Of a DNA stretch of 64,000 nt, positions 50,758-58,949 are shown piece by piece (the stretch's first letter is position 1; each line of letters begins with the position of its first letter). Origin of the DNA: Ardenticatenaceae bacterium. Its GTDB lineage: Bacteria; Chloroflexota; Anaerolineae; Promineifilales; Promineifilaceae. Below the pieces are notes generated by a model. That model was not told where the DNA came from, made no database searches, and worked only from the letters and a program-made list of their open reading frames with translations. The translations under genes were made by a program, and so were the position numbers. Location of the stretch: the NCBI GenBank assembly GCA_020634375.1, contig JACKBX010000009.1:248001-312000 (forward strand), in the 5' to 3' direction.

Positions 50758-53229
50758 TTATTTCTCCCCATTTCCATCACGAACCTTCAGATAGACGCGT
50801 GATTGTTTCGCCCCAACCGCCTGACCTAGCTCTCGCACAGCCACTTGCATGGCAAGATTAACATTATCAGTTTGCAAAATCTTCCGGCTAATCGCGTTAA
50901 TCAACGCTTCTTGCTCCGCGACTTGTTGTGTCTCTTGGTAAAGGCGGGCATTGCGCAGCGTAATGGCGATCTGGTTGGCAATGGAACGCAGCAGTTCTGT
51001 GTCGGGTTCTTGTAATCCGTCTGTCAGGTTATGCTGCACATCAAGAACCCCCAGCACTTCTTCACCCAATGCAATTGGCACTGCAACTTCTGCCCGTGTC
51101 TCTGGCAGCAAGGGGTTCGGAAGCCAGTCTGGGGCTTGTTCGACATCGGGAACGAGTACGGCCGTGTTGGAAACAGCCGCTTTCCCTACCAGACCCTGCC
51201 CTGGATTCAAACTGTGTCCCCTATCTAGCATCTGCTGACCCGCATCACCCGTGCCCCCGGCCATGCGCAACTTTTCCTGCTTCTCATCAAAGAGATAAAT
51301 ATGAACATGGTAATAATCAAAGGCATCACGTACCTGTTCCACAACAGCACGAACCAGGTCTGCTTCATCAAGAATCGTGGACAAACGCCGGCCAACTTCA
51401 ACGCTGGTTTCCAAAGCAGCAGTACGTTGCTGCACTCGATGCTCCAATGTGCCCACCAATTCGCTAAGCTGGGTCGTCATCGCATTAAAACTGCTACCCA
51501 AAATACCAACCTCATCCTGCGATGTGATCTCAACCTTTGTGTCCAGGTTGCCAGCCATAATGTTTTCCGCTGCTTCAGTCAATTCGATGATGGGACGAGA
51601 GAACCGGCGTGCTACCACCACAGCGATTAGCAACACGCCACCAACTACCAGCAAGGTCGCAAAAATGGTTGCCCGCGTTTGCACCTGAACCGGAGCCAGG
51701 AATACCTCTTGCGGTTGATAAAAAGCGACAACCCAGGATTTTGTGCTAAGAGGTGCTACAGCAACCGAGTCTGGAGTGGTCTCGCCTGGATGGGTCTCTG
51801 ACACAAAAACGGGTTGCTCAGTCGCGTTGCGCAACCCTTCGGCAAAGGCTGGTAGGTTCGTGCCGGATTCTATGGTGGCAAAAGACGGTAGCCGTTGTGC
51901 TGCTATGAGCGTATCCAACTCTTGTTGTGTCAATGGCACAACAGGGTTGAGTACCAGGTTGTTGTCAAGCCCTTCAGCTAATCGAATGTAATAGTCATCA
52001 AGTAGGACGGGGATTGATTGGTCACCGAGTAAGCCTGTGTTATCGTAAACAATTTGCTGGATAATACCGACGTTATAGCGTACACGTACAAAACCTACTA
52101 CATGGCCCGTAACAGCACGCACGGGGGCGCTAAAGTAAATGTTTAATCCTCCACTGGTGGGAGAGATTTCAAAATCGCTGGCATGTGGTTGGGATAACCG
52201 CAGTGCATCTTGAAAATAAGCTCGGCCTGCTTCATTTGTCCCCACATCGCTGGTGTTGGTGTCGAGTAGGTCGTTGCCATCAAGATCGAGCAGAGCATAT
52301 GAGGAGATGTATGTCACATCCAGGCGGGCTAACTGACGCAGTAGGTTGCGTGCCTGGCGTTCTGTATCTGAGCCTTGCCTTTCGTCTGGCGATAAGGCCA
52401 TGTAGTCGGAGAATGCCCCGAGGCCAGCGTGAGAATTTATGAGATTGAGGTTGGTTTCGATAAATGTGTCAACGGCCGTTGCTGTCTGTGTTGCTGCACC
52501 AACCAAAGCCTGTTCTGCTGAGGCTGTCAGCGCCCGCTGCGTCAATATGCCGTTGATGCTGCTGATAGTGGCGGCAGAGATAATGGCCGTTGCGGCGACA
52601 AAGGTTAGCAAACGTGTTTGAATGTCGCCCGCAAGTTGGTGTCGCATAAATTCCAACACGGCCGTTAGGCCAATAGCGATGGTAACGACGGGGAAGAAAA
52701 TACGCAGGGCCAGAGAACTCTGAATGCTAAATCGCTCAATGAATGACGTTTGTCCACCAAGCCAGATTATGCCAATTAGAATGAGATAAAATGGCTGCCA
52801 CCACAGCCAATCAACCGGCATTAACAAGAGGCCGATTAACAAAACCAAAAAAGCGCCGCCAAAAAATAGATAGTAATCAGCCCCACTGTATACAAAAGCC
52901 AGGCTTCCAGACATGAGAACCACATCTGTGAGGAGCACAAGTGTGGCTAATCGTAAACGCCCGGCTTTATTGACAAAGTGTGCAATACCAGCAAACAGAA
53001 TTGCCATGAAAAGCAGGATGGCTGCATAAAGTGCCTGTGTGATTCCTGTTGAAAAATAAAGACCTAGCTGAAACGCGATTCCCAAGACGATCGTGGGTAT
53101 TCCGACCAGCATGACAACGACGAATCGACGCAGCCGTTGTTTTTGCTCTAAGCTGGCATGGCCACTTCCCGCTATCTTGTCGATAAACTGGTCTAATCTG
53201 CTGAATAATGAGTTTATGGGTTTAACCAT
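50758..53229 (-). CDS. 7TM-CACHE-HAMP-GAF receptor, first gene of the sensory operon
   Basis: 823 residues; the ATG follows ACGAGGT. About seven N-terminal membrane helices (35-222), an extracytoplasmic CACHE-like sensor (about 223-515) with the strand pattern GLNIYFSAPVRAVTGHVVGF, a further helix (520-541), HAMP (541-595), coiled coil, one GAF domain (620-770; LLPETRAEVAVPI) and the shared tail (775-820; LINAISRKILQTDNVNLAM ... ELGQAVG). No output domain. The combination of a polytopic module ahead of a CACHE-HAMP unit is unusual. Candidate regulatory sites lie upstream at 53329-53375. Confidence 0.9.
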   Translation of the reverse strand: MVKPINSLFSRLDQFIDKIAGSGHASLEQKQRLRRFVVVMLVGIPTIVLGIAFQLGLYFSTGITQALYAAILLFMAILFAGIAHFVNKAGRLRLATLVLLTDVVLMSGSLAFVYSGADYYLFFGGAFLVLLIGLLLMPVDWLWWQPFYLILIGIIWLGGQTSFIERFSIQSSLALRIFFPVVTIAIGLTAVLEFMRHQLAGDIQTRLLTFVAATAIISAATISSINGILTQRALTASAEQALVGAATQTATAVDTFIETNLNLINSHAGLGAFSDYMALSPDERQGSDTERQARNLLRQLARLDVTYISSYALLDLDGNDLLDTNTSDVGTNEAGRAYFQDALRLSQPHASDFEISPTSGGLNIYFSAPVRAVTGHVVGFVRVRYNVGIIQQIVYDNTGLLGDQSIPVLLDDYYIRLAEGLDNNLVLNPVVPLTQQELDTLIAAQRLPSFATIESGTNLPAFAEGLRNATEQPVFVSETHPGETTPDSVAVAPLSTKSWVVAFYQPQEVFLAPVQVQTRATIFATLLVVGGVLLIAVVVARRFSRPIIELTEAAENIMAGNLDTKVEITSQDEVGILGSSFNAMTTQLSELVGTLEHRVQQRTAALETSVEVGRRLSTILDEADLVRAVVEQVRDAFDYYHVHIYLFDEKQEKLRMAGGTGDAGQQMLDRGHSLNPGQGLVGKAAVSNTAVLVPDVEQAPDWLPNPLLPETRAEVAVPIALGEEVLGVLDVQHNLTDGLQEPDTELLRSIANQIAITLRNARLYQETQQVAEQEALINAISRKILQTDNVNLAMQVAVRELGQAVGAKQSRVYLKVRDGNGEK

Positions 53230-53747
53230 ATGGACCTCGTTGTGGCCATGTTTGAACTGGCCTTACTGGGGGCGCACGCATCGTGCGATATAAATGTGTA
53301 GGCGGGGGGGATACGCTTTGAGGGGTACCAACACACCAAACAACACACCCAACCATTGGGAAAACCTTGAAGGTTGGCCTGCTTTGCCCAGGTCAGCGGT
53401 GTATGGAAATGCACTTAATTCTCCTCTTCACCGAGCTGTGCTGTTGTTTGTCGTAAAGCTACAAAGTGATGTTTGCAATACGCTTTCCTGAGAGGAATCG
53501 TTATCTGCTAACTTGCAAACTCAATATGTTGAATTACATCCTGTGATAGTATGATGATGCTTGCTATGGACTTCTTGCTCGGTAAGAATCCTCTATCCTC
53601 AGCCTGAAGGCTTGTGTTGTATGATAGCATAAAAGACGAAGACAACCGCGTGAAGAAGACGTAATGTCGGGCACTTTGGGATGGGAAAATAGTCCCGAAT
53701 GGGATGGGTAAATTCAACTTGGTACTTGTAATCTTATCCCTCTCTCC
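53230..53747 (-). promoter_or_regulatory. 518-base gene-free region upstream of the sensory operon
   Basis: Separates gatB from the first receptor gene, both on the minus strand. No gene, tRNA or known RNA element was seen. It holds a 9-base direct repeat CAACACACC at 53329-53337 and 53341-53349 (12-base period) and a 13-base palindrome AACCTTGAAGGTT at 53363-53375; either could bind a regulator of the operon. An AT-rich TTTATAT-like box (minus strand, near 53290) could be a -10, but no matching -35 was found, so the promoter is not located. Confidence 0.45.
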
Positions 53748-55187
53748 CTATTCATTCAACCGTTCTTGGAGTAGTTTGTTGACCAGTGCTGGGTTTGCTT
53801 TTCCCCGTGTGGCTTTCATCACTTGTCCCACGAACCAACCCATTAGCTTGGTTTTTCCTCCCTGGTACGCGGCAACTTGATCTGAGTTGTCAGCTATGAT
53901 TTGTTGGATAACGGCCGTAATCGCCCCCTCATCCGAAATTTGCGCCAACCCTTTTGCCTGGACAACGGCCGTTGCCCCCTTGCCCCCCACAAACATCTCC
54001 GCCAACACCTCTTTTGCCGTGCTGCTGTTGATGGTTCCGTCGTCCACCAATTTTAGCAGTTCCCCTAACCCGGCTGGCATCACCCGAATTTGCTCAATAC
54101 CCTGCTTGTGCTCATTCATCAGCGCAAACAGGTTGTTGATGACCCAGTTGGCAACTACTTTGGCATCCGGGTAAGCGCTGACCGCTTCGTCGAACCAAAC
54201 GGCCGTTCCCCGTTCCTCCGCCAACACCTGTGCATCGTATTCCGACAGCCCATATGCAGCCTGATAGCGGGCGATTTTTGCATCTGGCAGTTCCGGCAGC
54301 GTCGCCCGCACCTGCGCAATCCACTCGTCAGAAATATGCAGCGGCGGCAAATCTGGCTCCGGGAAATAGCGGTAATCCTCCGCCTCCTCCTTGCTGCGCT
54401 GGCTAAAGGTGATGCGCTTCGTATCGTGCCAGCCGCGTGTCTCCTGCGCTACTTCACCGCCTGCGTCTAAAACCTGCGTTTGCCGCGCAATCTCAAATGC
54501 CGTGCCATCGGCTAATGCGCGGAAGCTGTTCAGGTTTTTTAGCTCCGTGCGCTTGCCAAACGCCGTTGTGCCTGACGGCCGTAAGCTGATATTTGGCTCT
54601 ACGCGCAGTACACCCTTCTCCATATCCCCGGAATTGACGCCCAAATAGCGCAAAATCTGGCGAATCTTCATGCCATAGGCTCGCGCTTCCTCTCCAGAAT
54701 GAATATCTGGTTCACTGACAATTTCCAGCAGCGGAACGCCAGAGCGGTTGTAATCCACCAGCGACCCACCACTGTCTAAATGGGTGAGCTTGCCGGTGTC
54801 CTCTTCCATGTGCACGCGGCGGATGCCGATGCGTTTCTGTGTGCCGTCTTCCAGTTCCACATCCACCCAGCCGTTTGTGCCGATGGGCAGCTCGTACTGG
54901 CTGATCTGATACGCTTTGGGCAGGTCGGGGTAAAAGTAGTTTTTGCGGGCGAAGATGTTGTGGTGCTGAATGTCGCAGTTAAGGGCCAGCGCCACGCGCA
55001 TGGAAAACTCCACTGCTTTTTGGTTGATCACGGGCAGCATTCCGGGCATACCGAGACAGACGGGGCAAACGGCCGTATTCGGGTCTGCCTCCACGCTATC
55101 CACCACTTTGCAGCCACAAAACATCTTCGAGTTGGTCATCAACTCGGCATGTAATTCAATGCCAATAATCGGTTCGTAAGTTGTCAT
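53748..55187 (-). CDS. gatB: Asp-tRNA(Asn)/Glu-tRNA(Gln) amidotransferase subunit B
   Basis: 479 residues, full length. Within the GatCAB complex it activates the mischarged aminoacyl group and receives ammonia from GatA. Clear blocks are GIELHAELMTNSKMFCGC (with cysteines of the zinc site), VCPVCLGMPGMLPVIN, FYPDLPKAYQISQYELPI and EEDTGKLTH, and a C-terminal GatB_Yqey helical domain for tRNA binding (about 330-478). gatA and gatC are not in this window. Twenty-one bases downstream of the TumE-like gene and on the same strand. Confidence 0.97.
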   Translation of the reverse strand: MTTYEPIIGIELHAELMTNSKMFCGCKVVDSVEADPNTAVCPVCLGMPGMLPVINQKAVEFSMRVALALNCDIQHHNIFARKNYFYPDLPKAYQISQYELPIGTNGWVDVELEDGTQKRIGIRRVHMEEDTGKLTHLDSGGSLVDYNRSGVPLLEIVSEPDIHSGEEARAYGMKIRQILRYLGVNSGDMEKGVLRVEPNISLRPSGTTAFGKRTELKNLNSFRALADGTAFEIARQTQVLDAGGEVAQETRGWHDTKRITFSQRSKEEAEDYRYFPEPDLPPLHISDEWIAQVRATLPELPDAKIARYQAAYGLSEYDAQVLAEERGTAVWFDEAVSAYPDAKVVANWVINNLFALMNEHKQGIEQIRVMPAGLGELLKLVDDGTINSSTAKEVLAEMFVGGKGATAVVQAKGLAQISDEGAITAVIQQIIADNSDQVAAYQGGKTKLMGWFVGQVMKATRGKANPALVNKLLQERLNE

Positions 55188-55208
55188 GCGTTATCCGTCA
55201 TTCGTGTG

Positions 55209-55562
55209 TTATTTTTTTGATTGCAGCCATTGGCGCACATGGGCAATCAGGTCTTCAATGTTAGTTACAGTGGAGGTTTCTGGCTCATTTTTACCAGGTA
55301 GGTGCATATGGTGAGGAGTTGTTGCAATATGCGGCCAATGGGGGGCATTATCCCACTGTCGCCGCAGAAAGCCATCGGGTTCCATCCAATGGTAGGCATA
55401 TTTGCGGCTGCCATCGGCAAATACATAATCACGTAATTGCAAGCGGCTGTCGTCGTTGAGTACGGCCGTCATCTGCAACAAATAAGCATCCCCCTCGCGT
55501 TCATAGCGGAGAATCGCCCAAGTCCTAAACAAGTCTCCATTTTGGTCAAATAAGCGCAACAT
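55209..55562 (-). CDS. TumE-family toxin (DUF6516-like)
   Basis: 117 residues. Recognised from KYAYHWMEPDGFLRRQWDN and APHWPHIATTPHHMH, the aromatic-histidine pattern of the TumE toxin family. An N-terminal antiparallel sheet (RLFDQNGDLFRTWAILRYER) and a C-terminal helix (IEDLIAHVRQWLQS) complete the fold. Directly follows the TumA-like gene with seven bases between, the normal arrangement of this toxin-antitoxin pair. Mechanism is not established here. It lies 21 bases upstream of gatB, so it may share its transcript. Confidence 0.8.
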   Translation of the reverse strand: MLRLFDQNGDLFRTWAILRYEREGDAYLLQMTAVLNDDSRLQLRDYVFADGSRKYAYHWMEPDGFLRRQWDNAPHWPHIATTPHHMHLPGKNEPETSTVTNIEDLIAHVRQWLQSKK

Positions 55563-55569
55563 GACGGCC

Positions 55570-55869
55570 TCAAGCTGTTTTCAGTGTATTTAGTTGCGAT
55601 TCAATAGCGGCAATCGCATCGGTATACCATTGCCATTGAGCATAATCATCATCCGCGTCGAAATCTTCACTGCCTGTTGCTTCGTATTTCTCACGCATTT
55701 GCGCTAGCGACAAGCCCCATTTGCTTTGCAATGCTTGTACAGCCGCTTGGTAGCGAGACAATCTGCCCAAAAGAATCATGCGGGCCTGCTGCCGTGCCGC
55801 CATGAGGGGATCAACATAGCCCAACGATTGCAAAATACCATCAATTGTGTAGCTTGTTCCGCTGTTCAT
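55570..55869 (-). CDS. TumA-family antitoxin
   Basis: 99 residues from the ATG at 55869, chosen because GGAGG (55877-55881) lies seven bases upstream; ATGs at 55875 and 55902 are in frame but poorly spaced. Mostly helical, with a long coiled-coil-like middle (QQARMILLGRLSRYQAAVQA) and an acidic stretch EDFDADDDYAQWQWYTDAIA, consistent with the partner of TumE. Expected to neutralise the downstream product. Confidence 0.75.
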   Translation of the reverse strand: MNSGTSYTIDGILQSLGYVDPLMAARQQARMILLGRLSRYQAAVQALQSKWGLSLAQMREKYEATGSEDFDADDDYAQWQWYTDAIAAIESQLNTLKTA

Positions 55870-56012
55870 GGTCATACCTCCAGCCTGTTTTAGCGGGGTC
55901 ATAGTTTGTTGGGTCGATCCCGCCTCACTAATTCTACCAGATCAGGCAAACGGCCGTGCTAATTTGACGCTAGCATTTATTCAACTCTGCACCAATGAGA
56001 GATGTCAGATGA

Positions 56013-56049
56013 AAAATGGGGTTTTGTCCTTCTCACAAAACCCCATTTT
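56013..56049 (-). terminator. Terminator of the secreted-protein gene (minus strand)
   Basis: Perfect 15-bp stem: 56013-56027 with 56035-56049, 7-base loop. On the minus strand the stem ends in ATTTTT and is placed 12 bases after the stop of the gene at 56062, so it is a good intrinsic terminator. Confidence 0.85.
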
Positions 56050-56061
56050 ACGGTAACGAGT

Positions 56062-57648
56062 TTATGGTTTCAGTACGGTTGGCAAATAAAGATAATTGTC
56101 AAACCCCGTCATAGTCGGCGGCGGAGGGGCCACCCAGTCGCCAACCCAGATGAGGTGTACGGCCGTTCCCACATCCCCCGGCCCATCCCCAGTCGCTGTC
56201 AAACTCATGTCATACGCGCCGGAGGAGGCGGCGGCAGGCACATCGCCCACCACCCACACATCCATGTAGCCATTCACCGTCACCGCGCCAGTGATCGGGT
56301 CGCCCAAATCCGGGGCCGAACCATCGCCATGATAAACGCCCCACGACGCCCCCAAATCCGAATCCACGCTAAAGGTCACGTCCATCGTGCTGTTGGTGGT
56401 GACAAAATGATGGGCGGCAATCGTCTCCGATGGCTGCGCGACATGGCCGCCATCGCCGTGCAGTTCAAGCGCGGGCGAGGTTTCGTCTAGCAGCAGCGGC
56501 ATTGGTCCCAGGCAGGTGATACCTTCGCCCTGGTAACTGGAGAGTTGGGTGGCCTGTTGCAGAACGGCCGCAGCCATTGGTGGATCCTGCCCCTCATAAC
56601 AAATCTCAAAGGCCAGTTCACAGCCCACACAATTGTCGGGGAAAGCTGTCATGTCGAGCTTGGATTGCCCATACAGGCCATAGGTATCAGGTTCCAGATT
56701 CAGTCCTGGCGGGCAGGCGGCAGGGGTCACAGTATCCACATTCAGCGCCATCCAATATTCGTCGTTGGCGCGGGGCAGTGTATTTGCCAACAGCGTGGCG
56801 CGGTCTGCATCAAATTGCAATGTGCTGGTGATGTAGGCTGGATTGCCCACACTATATTCCACAAGACGCAGCGTGTGCTGCGAGGCGCTGTCATAAATTA
56901 AGGGGAGTTGGATGCTGGTTCCAGCTCCGGTGATGGGCATGGGCAGCCGCAGTGCAAAAAAGGTCTCGTCGCTTTGGAAAAAGTCCAGCCAATCCTGGCA
57001 GGTGGCCGTGTCTAGCGTTTGTCCCAGAATGTCTACCCACAGTTCGGTCTGCCAACTGTCAATCACGGTGGGTGTGGCAGGCTGCTGCGGGGCGACAGGG
57101 GCGGCGGATAGTGCCGTTGTGGTTTGGGCTGTTGCCGTTAATTCAGTGTAGAGAATGGCTGTGGGCGGCTGCCCTTCGATGCCCTCCAGTATCACGGCCA
57201 AACTTTCGGCGATGGTTTGACTGGTTACACCATCGGGCAGGTCAGGGGTGGTGTAGCCCACTGTAATTTGGGCGCTTTCGGCGACATCGGTGAAGAGGAA
57301 GGGCGGGGAACCGGTTTGCGGTGTGACCGAGAAGGTGAAGTCGGATGCGCCGGGCGGTGGTGTCCACATGAGGTCGGTAGTGAGACTGGGTTGGGAGCCA
57401 GTGAAGAATATGGTGCGGGTGACGGCCGTGTTGGGTACGGCCGTTATCTGATTCATCTCATTTGTATGTGGGCTGTAAATAGTTGGCTCGGCTCCCAAGA
57501 AGAAAGCAAAGGGTAAATTGAAGGCATATTTAGAAACGAAAGTGCTGCACGATGGCGCACAACTTGGCATAAACACAAGCAGTAGCAAAAAGGTGAAAAC
57601 ATTGCGGACAAAACGGCGGGATGCAAAAGGGGTTTGATTATGATACAT
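56062..57648 (-). CDS. Secreted protein of unknown function with YLP-type C-terminus
   Basis: 528 residues from the ATG at 57648, which has AAAGGAG seven bases upstream. An N-terminal hydrophobic segment (FTFLLLLVFMPSCAPSC) could be a signal peptide with a lipobox-like cysteine. The rest is beta-rich: two segments with TFSV- or MDVTFSVDSDL-type strands, scattered cysteines (DTATCQDWLDF, CVGCELAFEICYEG), and a proline/threonine-rich linker near residue 190 (APQQPATPTV). It ends in NYLYLPTVLKP, the short C-terminal tail seen on many chloroflexote exported proteins. No enzymatic motif recognised. Probably envelope-associated or extracellular. Confidence 0.75.
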   Translation of the reverse strand: MYHNQTPFASRRFVRNVFTFLLLLVFMPSCAPSCSTFVSKYAFNLPFAFFLGAEPTIYSPHTNEMNQITAVPNTAVTRTIFFTGSQPSLTTDLMWTPPPGASDFTFSVTPQTGSPPFLFTDVAESAQITVGYTTPDLPDGVTSQTIAESLAVILEGIEGQPPTAILYTELTATAQTTTALSAAPVAPQQPATPTVIDSWQTELWVDILGQTLDTATCQDWLDFFQSDETFFALRLPMPITGAGTSIQLPLIYDSASQHTLRLVEYSVGNPAYITSTLQFDADRATLLANTLPRANDEYWMALNVDTVTPAACPPGLNLEPDTYGLYGQSKLDMTAFPDNCVGCELAFEICYEGQDPPMAAAVLQQATQLSSYQGEGITCLGPMPLLLDETSPALELHGDGGHVAQPSETIAAHHFVTTNSTMDVTFSVDSDLGASWGVYHGDGSAPDLGDPITGAVTVNGYMDVWVVGDVPAAASSGAYDMSLTATGDGPGDVGTAVHLIWVGDWVAPPPPTMTGFDNYLYLPTVLKP

Positions 57649-57698
57649 GGTACGGCTCCTTTGTGTGAAACGAGACAAAAAACAGAGTGCTAAAACTG

Positions 57699-57748
57699 GG
57701 GTTTGGAGCTAGAGGCAAATGTTGAGTAATTCCTCTAGCTCTAAACCC
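57699..57748 (-). repeat. 17-bp intergenic hairpin after the hydrolase gene
   Basis: Arms 57699-57715 and 57732-57748 pair over 17 bp with one G-T wobble around a 16-base loop. The surrounding bases repeat the words TTTGGAGCTAGAGG and AAACTCCAGT, and a smaller GAGATT/AATCTC pair follows towards 57793. No U-tract. Confidence 0.6.
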
Positions 57749-57785
57749 TAAACTCCAGTAAAGGGATGAGAGATTGGAAACGAGC

Positions 57786-58814
57786 CTAATCTCTCAAAAC
57801 CTCGTGTAAAAAATCAAGCAGGATAGCTTCGATGGGCGGTTGCAGGTTGTTTTCAACGCGGAAGAGTTCCATAGCGTGGCCGCCGTTGGGATAGATGGTG
57901 ATTTGGTACTGCTCACCGTTGGCCGATTGGCAGGTAGTGACGGCCGTTTCATCACCCTCTGCGGCCACACACCACACTGGCTTGCCCTCCTCATCCACCA
58001 ACGTTACCGCTTCGGCATAGTCCACGCCCAAATAGCTGCCCGGCGAGAGGGAGAGCGCCGCCTGGCACAATTCGCCACAGCCATCCACCACCGCATCGGA
58101 GCCAATGCTAGCACCAATGCCCACCATGCGCTGCGGGTCTACACCGGGCAGGGCGCTGGCGGTGGCGTAAGCGGCGTGGGCGTCGAGAATGATCCCTTCT
58201 TGTGAGAATTCTCCACCGCTTTCACCAAATCCGCGAAAGTCGAAGGTGAAGACAGCGTAAGATTCGCCCTCTAGCAGCGGCGGGAAAGGATAGGGGGTAT
58301 CAAAGGCTTTTGCCCCTGCTGCGGCGGGGATGGACAGGCCGCGATTTTGCAGCCAGGCAGCCATCCCCACGTACTGCCAATCGGTCTGGTCGCCGCCGGC
58401 CCAGTGCATGAGCACGACAACGGGAGCGGGGTTGATGGCGGCAGGGTAGTATGTACCAACCCGGCTTGCGCCATCTTCTGTCTCAAATTCAATGCGCTGC
58501 GGATCAGACGGTAGTGGTGGCAGCGGGGTTGGTGTGGGCGGCACGGCCGTTTCGGTAGGTATGACCGTTGCCTCTGCCTCTGGTTCAGTTTCGATTTCGG
58601 CTGTGGGAGGCGGCTCTGGGGTATCGGCGGGGGCGGTTGTGGCTGTTGACGATTCATTGAGGGAGGTGGTGTCGGCAACGGCCGTGTCATTTACAGACAC
58701 TTCGTCTACTGGCGCTGGCGTTGCTGTTGGCGAAACATTTTCGCCGCCACCGCAACTTAGCAGCCACAAGGAGAGAGCAACTGCGAAAAGGAAATGAGTC
58801 AAGGTGCGTTTCAT
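57786..58814 (-). CDS. Alpha/beta hydrolase lipoprotein (dienelactone-hydrolase-like)
   Basis: 342 residues from the ATG at 58814, which follows AGGAG; the frame extends further upstream without a ribosome site. The signal sequence ends in the lipobox LLSCGGG at about residue 20, followed by a long low-complexity T/P/E/A-rich linker (about 25-110). The hydrolase domain shows PVVVLMHWAGGD near the oxyanion region, FTFDFRGFGESGGEFS, and the nucleophile elbow GIGASIGSD (G-x-S-x-G); the histidine in NGGHAMELF is the likely third triad member. Exported and tethered outside the membrane. Substrate unknown (ester or lactone). Confidence 0.87.
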   Translation of the reverse strand: MKRTLTHFLFAVALSLWLLSCGGGENVSPTATPAPVDEVSVNDTAVADTTSLNESSTATTAPADTPEPPPTAEIETEPEAEATVIPTETAVPPTPTPLPPLPSDPQRIEFETEDGASRVGTYYPAAINPAPVVVLMHWAGGDQTDWQYVGMAAWLQNRGLSIPAAAGAKAFDTPYPFPPLLEGESYAVFTFDFRGFGESGGEFSQEGIILDAHAAYATASALPGVDPQRMVGIGASIGSDAVVDGCGELCQAALSLSPGSYLGVDYAEAVTLVDEEGKPVWCVAAEGDETAVTTCQSANGEQYQITIYPNGGHAMELFRVENNLQPPIEAILLDFLHEVLRD

Positions 58815-58949
58815 GATGTTCTCCTGTATTTGATTGAGCGCGAGTAACCTATCTACCCTCAACTGACCTTGCTCCCCGCGCCTGATTTTGACAATATGAA
58901 TACTATAAACGATTTTGTGCAACTTGTGAGGCCAATCTTTGGAAATCTC

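Noticed and set aside
26583..53229. Repeated similar DNA words considered as a CRISPR array or tandem satellite
   Set aside because: The repeats are hundreds of bases apart, in frame, and coincide with GAF-domain cores; no short regular spacer-repeat pattern exists anywhere in the window.
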